Of a stretch of DNA of 9,067 bases, positions 6,665 to 9,067 are shown piece by piece. Source of the DNA: an uncultured euryarchaeote (GTDB taxonomy: Archaea; Thermoplasmatota; Poseidoniia; Poseidoniales; Thalassarchaeaceae); assembly GCA_937901365.1 (NCBI GenBank), contig CALCEF010000328.1, forward strand, positions 1 through 9,067, read 5' to 3'. How positions within the stretch are numbered: the first letter of the stretch is position 1; each line of letters starts with the position of its first letter. The notes under the pieces were generated by a model. The model had not been told where the DNA came from. It made no database searches and worked only from the letters and a program-made list of their open reading frames with translations. A program made the translations under genes and the position numbers.

Positions 6665-7731
6665 GCCGCTTTTTTCCCGATTGAGAATGCGTTCTCTACA
6701 TTGGCATAGTAAATGCCGTTGTCGTATTCAAAGTCAAATGAATGTGGTAATCGCAAATTGTCCAGAGTGTAATCCACGGCAATAGCACTACGCCACCCTG
6801 AGCATTGCGAGTCTAGTAGGCCCTCGATTCGCTCAGCAGATGTACTGGGATCACCAAATGCAAAACAATGGAAAAGTGATGCCCACATCTTTGGATATTT
6901 ACTCGGCACTCTTTCAGGTATCAATGAGCCGAGGTCGACCAGAAGGACTTCTCGATCGGCATCCCACAATACAACGTGAGGAAGGAGAAAATTTCCTTCT
7001 AATCCAAGATAGCGACCGTGGATGATCCTGTTGCCATCTGGTGGCGTTCGTGATGGATAGGCATGAATCACGGCATCAACAGGCAGAACCCTTCCTTTAC
7101 GCCTGACACCATCAACCGTCCCATCTGCTCGTCGACGGTACCCCGTTACTGGGCCATCCAAGTGTAAGGAAACATCCGTTTGCATGCACGCTGCTATGAG
7201 GCGGCCACTCGCCCCCACCCACCCGTCGAGAGCAACTTGGGCATGCTGTTTCCAGCCAAGATTGAGAATTGCTTCCGGATCTGGTTTTGGGTCAAAGTTC
7301 CATAGAATAGAGAGTAGTGTGGCCGCGTCTTTTTCGAAACCAGATATTTGGGAAATGTCGCCGTTTCTTGCGGCTTTAATCAGTGATACCCATGCAGGAT
7401 TCATGGTTCCTCGAGTTAGTCGGAAAATACTGGATCTTTTGGGAAGATCATGGCGCTCGTCGTCACGAACAACCGCCATTCTAGAAAGTGGAACTCTCCG
7501 AGTTTTCATTGGTACCTTCAATCTCCGCAACATCATGTCCACTGTGCCCCCCACCCGCCAAAACAGTGGGATTCGATCAAACAACCAATCCGCATTCGGG
7601 TGAACTGGTGATGCGAGGCCGCCAATTGGTTCAGAACGACCGAAAATCGCGGCCTCTGCACCTTTGCTAGTGGCTCCAAGGCCGGCGAGTAGGCCACTCA
7701 AGCCATCGCCCACCACCCCAACGCGCCGCAT
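6655..7731 (-). CDS. FAD/NAD(P)-dependent oxidoreductase, amine oxidase/phytoene desaturase-like
   Basis: The 358-residue product begins with a Rossmann dinucleotide fold: MRRVGVVGDGLSG (G8-x-G10-x-x-G13), a basic/acidic switch at FGRSEPIGG, then a 'GG..S' turn as in amine oxidases, phytoene desaturases and protoporphyrinogen oxidases. The C-terminal segment YYANVENAFSIGKKAA fits the second FAD-contacting helix of that group. The middle (substrate) part has no motif I can assign, and the protein is shorter than typical phytoene desaturases (about 500 residues). ATG 7731 is chosen because the GxGxxG normally sits within 10 residues of the N-terminus; ATG 7758 and GTG 7794 are in-frame alternatives. 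It is divergent from nadC, with a palindrome between them, and overlaps the end of pcc1 by 10 bases. The substrate is unknown; it is not NadB-like in sequence. Confidence 0.65.
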   Translation of the reverse strand: MRRVGVVGDGLSGLLAGLGATSKGAEAAIFGRSEPIGGLASPVHPNADWLFDRIPLFWRVGGTVDMMLRRLKVPMKTRRVPLSRMAVVRDDERHDLPKRSSIFRLTRGTMNPAWVSLIKAARNGDISQISGFEKDAATLLSILWNFDPKPDPEAILNLGWKQHAQVALDGWVGASGRLIAACMQTDVSLHLDGPVTGYRRRADGTVDGVRRKGRVLPVDAVIHAYPSRTPPDGNRIIHGRYLGLEGNFLLPHVVLWDADREVLLVDLGSLIPERVPSKYPKMWASLFHCFAFGDPSTSAERIEGLLDSQCSGWRSAIAVDYTLDNLRLPHSFDFEYDNGIYYANVENAFSIGKKAAQP

Positions 7732-7774
7732 ACTCTGGCGGAGTGGTGTGGGGGTCATGAAGGCGGCGAAAGCG

Positions 7775-7790
7775 AAAATCAGGTGATTTT
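7775..7790. promoter_or_regulatory. 7-2-7 palindrome between the oxidoreductase and nadC
   Basis: AAAATCA (7775-7781) and TGATTTT (7784-7790) are perfect reverse complements around GG. The site lies in the divergent gap, 15 bases before the nadC GTG 7805, and 44 bases upstream of the oxidoreductase ATG 7731. Its size and place suit a dimeric helix-turn-helix regulator. Binding is inference. Confidence 0.4.
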
Positions 7791-7804
7791 TCACAGCCGA
7801 GAGG

Positions 7805-8851
7805 GTGAAAACCCCCCCCCGACTCGGCGATACAGTGTCTCCTGACGATGATGCGCCGATTGATGCGGCGAATGGTGTCGATGATGTTCTAGCCGAAACG
7901 GTTGAGCAGGTCGAAAAGTTGAGTCCACCTCAAGACCGTATGTGGAAATTAATCACAGATGAGGGGCCTACTGAATCGCTCTCCACTAGTGCTCGCAGAT
8001 GGATTGCTTCAATGATGGCTGATGAAGGCGTTTTTGAGCCAATACCAGGGGGAGAGCGGCGGACAAAAGCCGAGATTCGATCCCGCGAAAAAGGGACGTT
8101 GGCTGGACTGTATGTCGCCGATATATTGCTTAGAGAATGGATGCCTGGTGCTCGATTTACATGGACTGTAGGAGAAGGTTCCAGAATTGATTCTGGGGAT
8201 TGTATCCTGACTATTGAAGGGGGCCGACACCAAATATTGGTATGTGAACGTGTCATTCTCAATATTCTAGGTCGACTCAGTGGAATCGCCACCAATACTG
8301 CACGCTGGGTTGCGAATTCGCAGATTCCGTTGGCCGCTACTCGCAAGACGGGATGGGGTGTCCTAGACAAGGCAGCCGTCGCCGTAGGTGGAGGTTTGAC
8401 ACATCGTATTCACAGAGCTGATGCTTTGATGCTCAAGGAAAACGACTTGGCGTCCGCAGCAGAAGAAGGAGATGTGGGGCCTGCACGAATCCGGAAAGTT
8501 CTACGCGATGTACCCAAAGACTCGATTGGGGCATTTGTTACTGTAGAGGTTCGCACTCTTGACGAAGCACTCGCCGCTGCGGAAGCGTGGGCTGAACGTA
8601 TGTTGGATGATGACGAAGGAATGCGTCTCAATATCATGCTAGATAATATGGGTCCAGAACTGTCTCGTGATGCGGCACTCGACATTCAAACCAGAGGATT
8701 GCGGGGGTACGTAACAATCGAAGCCAGCGGCAATATTCTCTTTGAAGACCTAGAAGCATGGCAGAGTTCCAAAGTAGATGTAATTTCGACTTCAGGCCTG
8801 CATCGCGCAGCACCACCTCTTGATCTAACCTGTATCTTTGAAGGGGTGTGA
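7805..8851 (+). CDS. nadC: Nicotinate-nucleotide pyrophosphorylase (quinolinate phosphoribosyltransferase)
   Basis: Converts quinolinate and PRPP to nicotinate mononucleotide, CO2 and PPi in de novo NAD synthesis. Numbering from GTG 7805: ERVILNILGRLSGIAT, T179-R-K-T182, K189, G-G-G-L-T-H200-R201, K211 in LKEND, VEVRT, IMLDNM, and EASGNI cover the phosphate, PRPP and quinolinate contacts of the family. Oddities: about 60 extra N-terminal residues; no GDxT motif where the N-terminal domain normally has EDxxxGDxT; and LKEND where most have IKDNH. GTG 7805 is followed at once by a run of nine C (7812-7820); GTG 7835 and ATG 7940 are alternative starts, so the N-terminus is unsure. The next cofactor gene begins 4 bases later. 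A ModD-like paralog is less likely given the intact HR/K/E/D set and the pairing. Confidence 0.85.
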   Translation: MKTPPRLGDTVSPDDDAPIDAANGVDDVLAETVEQVEKLSPPQDRMWKLITDEGPTESLSTSARRWIASMMADEGVFEPIPGGERRTKAEIRSREKGTLAGLYVADILLREWMPGARFTWTVGEGSRIDSGDCILTIEGGRHQILVCERVILNILGRLSGIATNTARWVANSQIPLAATRKTGWGVLDKAAVAVGGGLTHRIHRADALMLKENDLASAAEEGDVGPARIRKVLRDVPKDSIGAFVTVEVRTLDEALAAAEAWAERMLDDDEGMRLNIMLDNMGPELSRDAALDIQTRGLRGYVTIEASGNILFEDLEAWQSSKVDVISTSGLHRAAPPLDLTCIFEGV

Positions 8852-8855
8852 AAGA

Positions 8856-9067
8856 ATGGGCGAAGTCCCCGAATCGCATCCGCGATATACTTCATTGATG
8901 GCTCGGAAAAAGTTGACCGATGCTGCTGCTGCGGGCATGTTGGCAGACTCTGCGCTAATCGCTCATGGCCGAGGAGAAGCCTTCGATTATCTGTTGGGCG
9001 AGGTTACTTGTGAACCTGCCAGAGAAGCGATTGCTGAAACCGCTGCTAGACTCCAAGCATCAGAAAA
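8856..9067 (+). CDS. 4-phosphopantoate--beta-alanine ligase (archaeal phosphopantothenate synthetase), 3'-partial
   Basis: Archaeal enzyme that joins 4-phosphopantoate and beta-alanine with ATP, replacing bacterial PanC/CoaA order in CoA synthesis. Only the first 70 residues are present; the frame runs off the right edge. The N-terminus PESHPRYTSLMARKKL followed by LIAHGRGEAFDYLLGE is the characteristic opening of this family (type members in methanogens and Thermococcus). ATG 8856 follows the nadC stop by 4 bases, with AAGGGG at 8841-8846 giving a well-spaced ribosome site inside the end of nadC, so coupled expression is likely. This is one of the strongest archaeal markers in the window. 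No internal stop or frame problem is seen. Confidence 0.9.
   Translation, partial: MGEVPESHPRYTSLMARKKLTDAAAAGMLADSALIAHGRGEAFDYLLGEVTCEPAREAIAETAARLQASE

Noticed and set aside
7184..7603. 139-codon plus-strand open frame
   Set aside because: Lies wholly antisense to the FAD oxidoreductase, with no domain pattern or ribosome site.
6655..7731. L-aspartate oxidase (NadB) partner of nadC
   Set aside because: It lacks the NadB/SdhA family motifs and is much shorter; only the general FAD-binding ends are shared.
7930..8370. 146-codon minus-strand open frame
   Set aside because: Antisense to nadC, whose family motifs fill the same bases; no recognisable protein features.
1..9067. CRISPR array, tRNA, rRNA or insertion sequence
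   Set aside because: No spaced direct repeats, tRNA cloverleaf, rRNA stretch, transposase or terminal repeats were seen on reading both strands.

Overview
The window looks like chromosomal DNA of a planktonic archaeon, most likely Marine Group II (Ca. Poseidoniales) or another Thermoplasmatota lineage. This is inferred from gene content, not from a marker-gene placement. Two genes are diagnostic of archaea: a KEOPS subunit of Pcc1 type (6425-6664) and the start of an archaeal 4-phosphopantoate--beta-alanine ligase (8856 to the right edge). The mixture also fits: a surface-anchored S15-type peptidase rich in N-glycosylation sequons, a MutY, a prostaglandin E synthase 2-like thiol-fold protein, compact spacing and frequent GTG starts. 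I see no mobile element, CRISPR array, tRNA or rRNA.

Layout. (1) 1-1699, plus strand: ATPase (cut at its 5' end) and permease of a Zn/Mn-type (ABC-3) metal importer, overlapping by an ATGA junction. The ATPase ends in a His-rich tail. No solute-binding protein lies in the window. (2) 1755-4325, plus strand: a membrane-anchored CocE/NonD/X-Pro dipeptidyl-peptidase-like hydrolase, then, 9 bases later, the GST/glutaredoxin-fold protein. A perfect 7-bp hairpin covers the GTG start of the peptidase. (3) 4326-4542, a 217-base convergent intergenic region, is unusually structured: a hairpin starting next to a stop codon, a nested RNA-like fold at 4342-4429 and a probable bidirectional terminator at 4492-4507. 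(4) 5370 down to 4543 and 6349 down to 5393, minus strand: mutY followed by a three- or four-helix membrane protein with an extracellular carboxypeptidase-regulatory-like domain. (5) 6425-6664, plus strand: pcc1, divergent from mutY and overlapping the next gene tail to tail by 10 bases. (6) 7731 down to 6655, minus strand: a FAD/NAD(P)-dependent oxidoreductase of unknown substrate. (7) 7805 to the edge, plus strand: nadC-like quinolinate phosphoribosyltransferase followed after 4 bases by the phosphopantothenate synthetase, a probable NAD/CoA cofactor operon.

Together these are mostly housekeeping genes: metal uptake, peptide scavenging at the cell surface, thiol chemistry, oxidative DNA repair, tRNA modification and cofactor synthesis. 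I did not find a convincing new multi-gene system. The most unusual signals are non-coding: the compensated fold in the 4.3-4.5 kb spacer and the inverted repeats close to several gene starts (1755, 6349, 7731/7805). Start codons are uncertain for several genes and alternatives are given in the entries.
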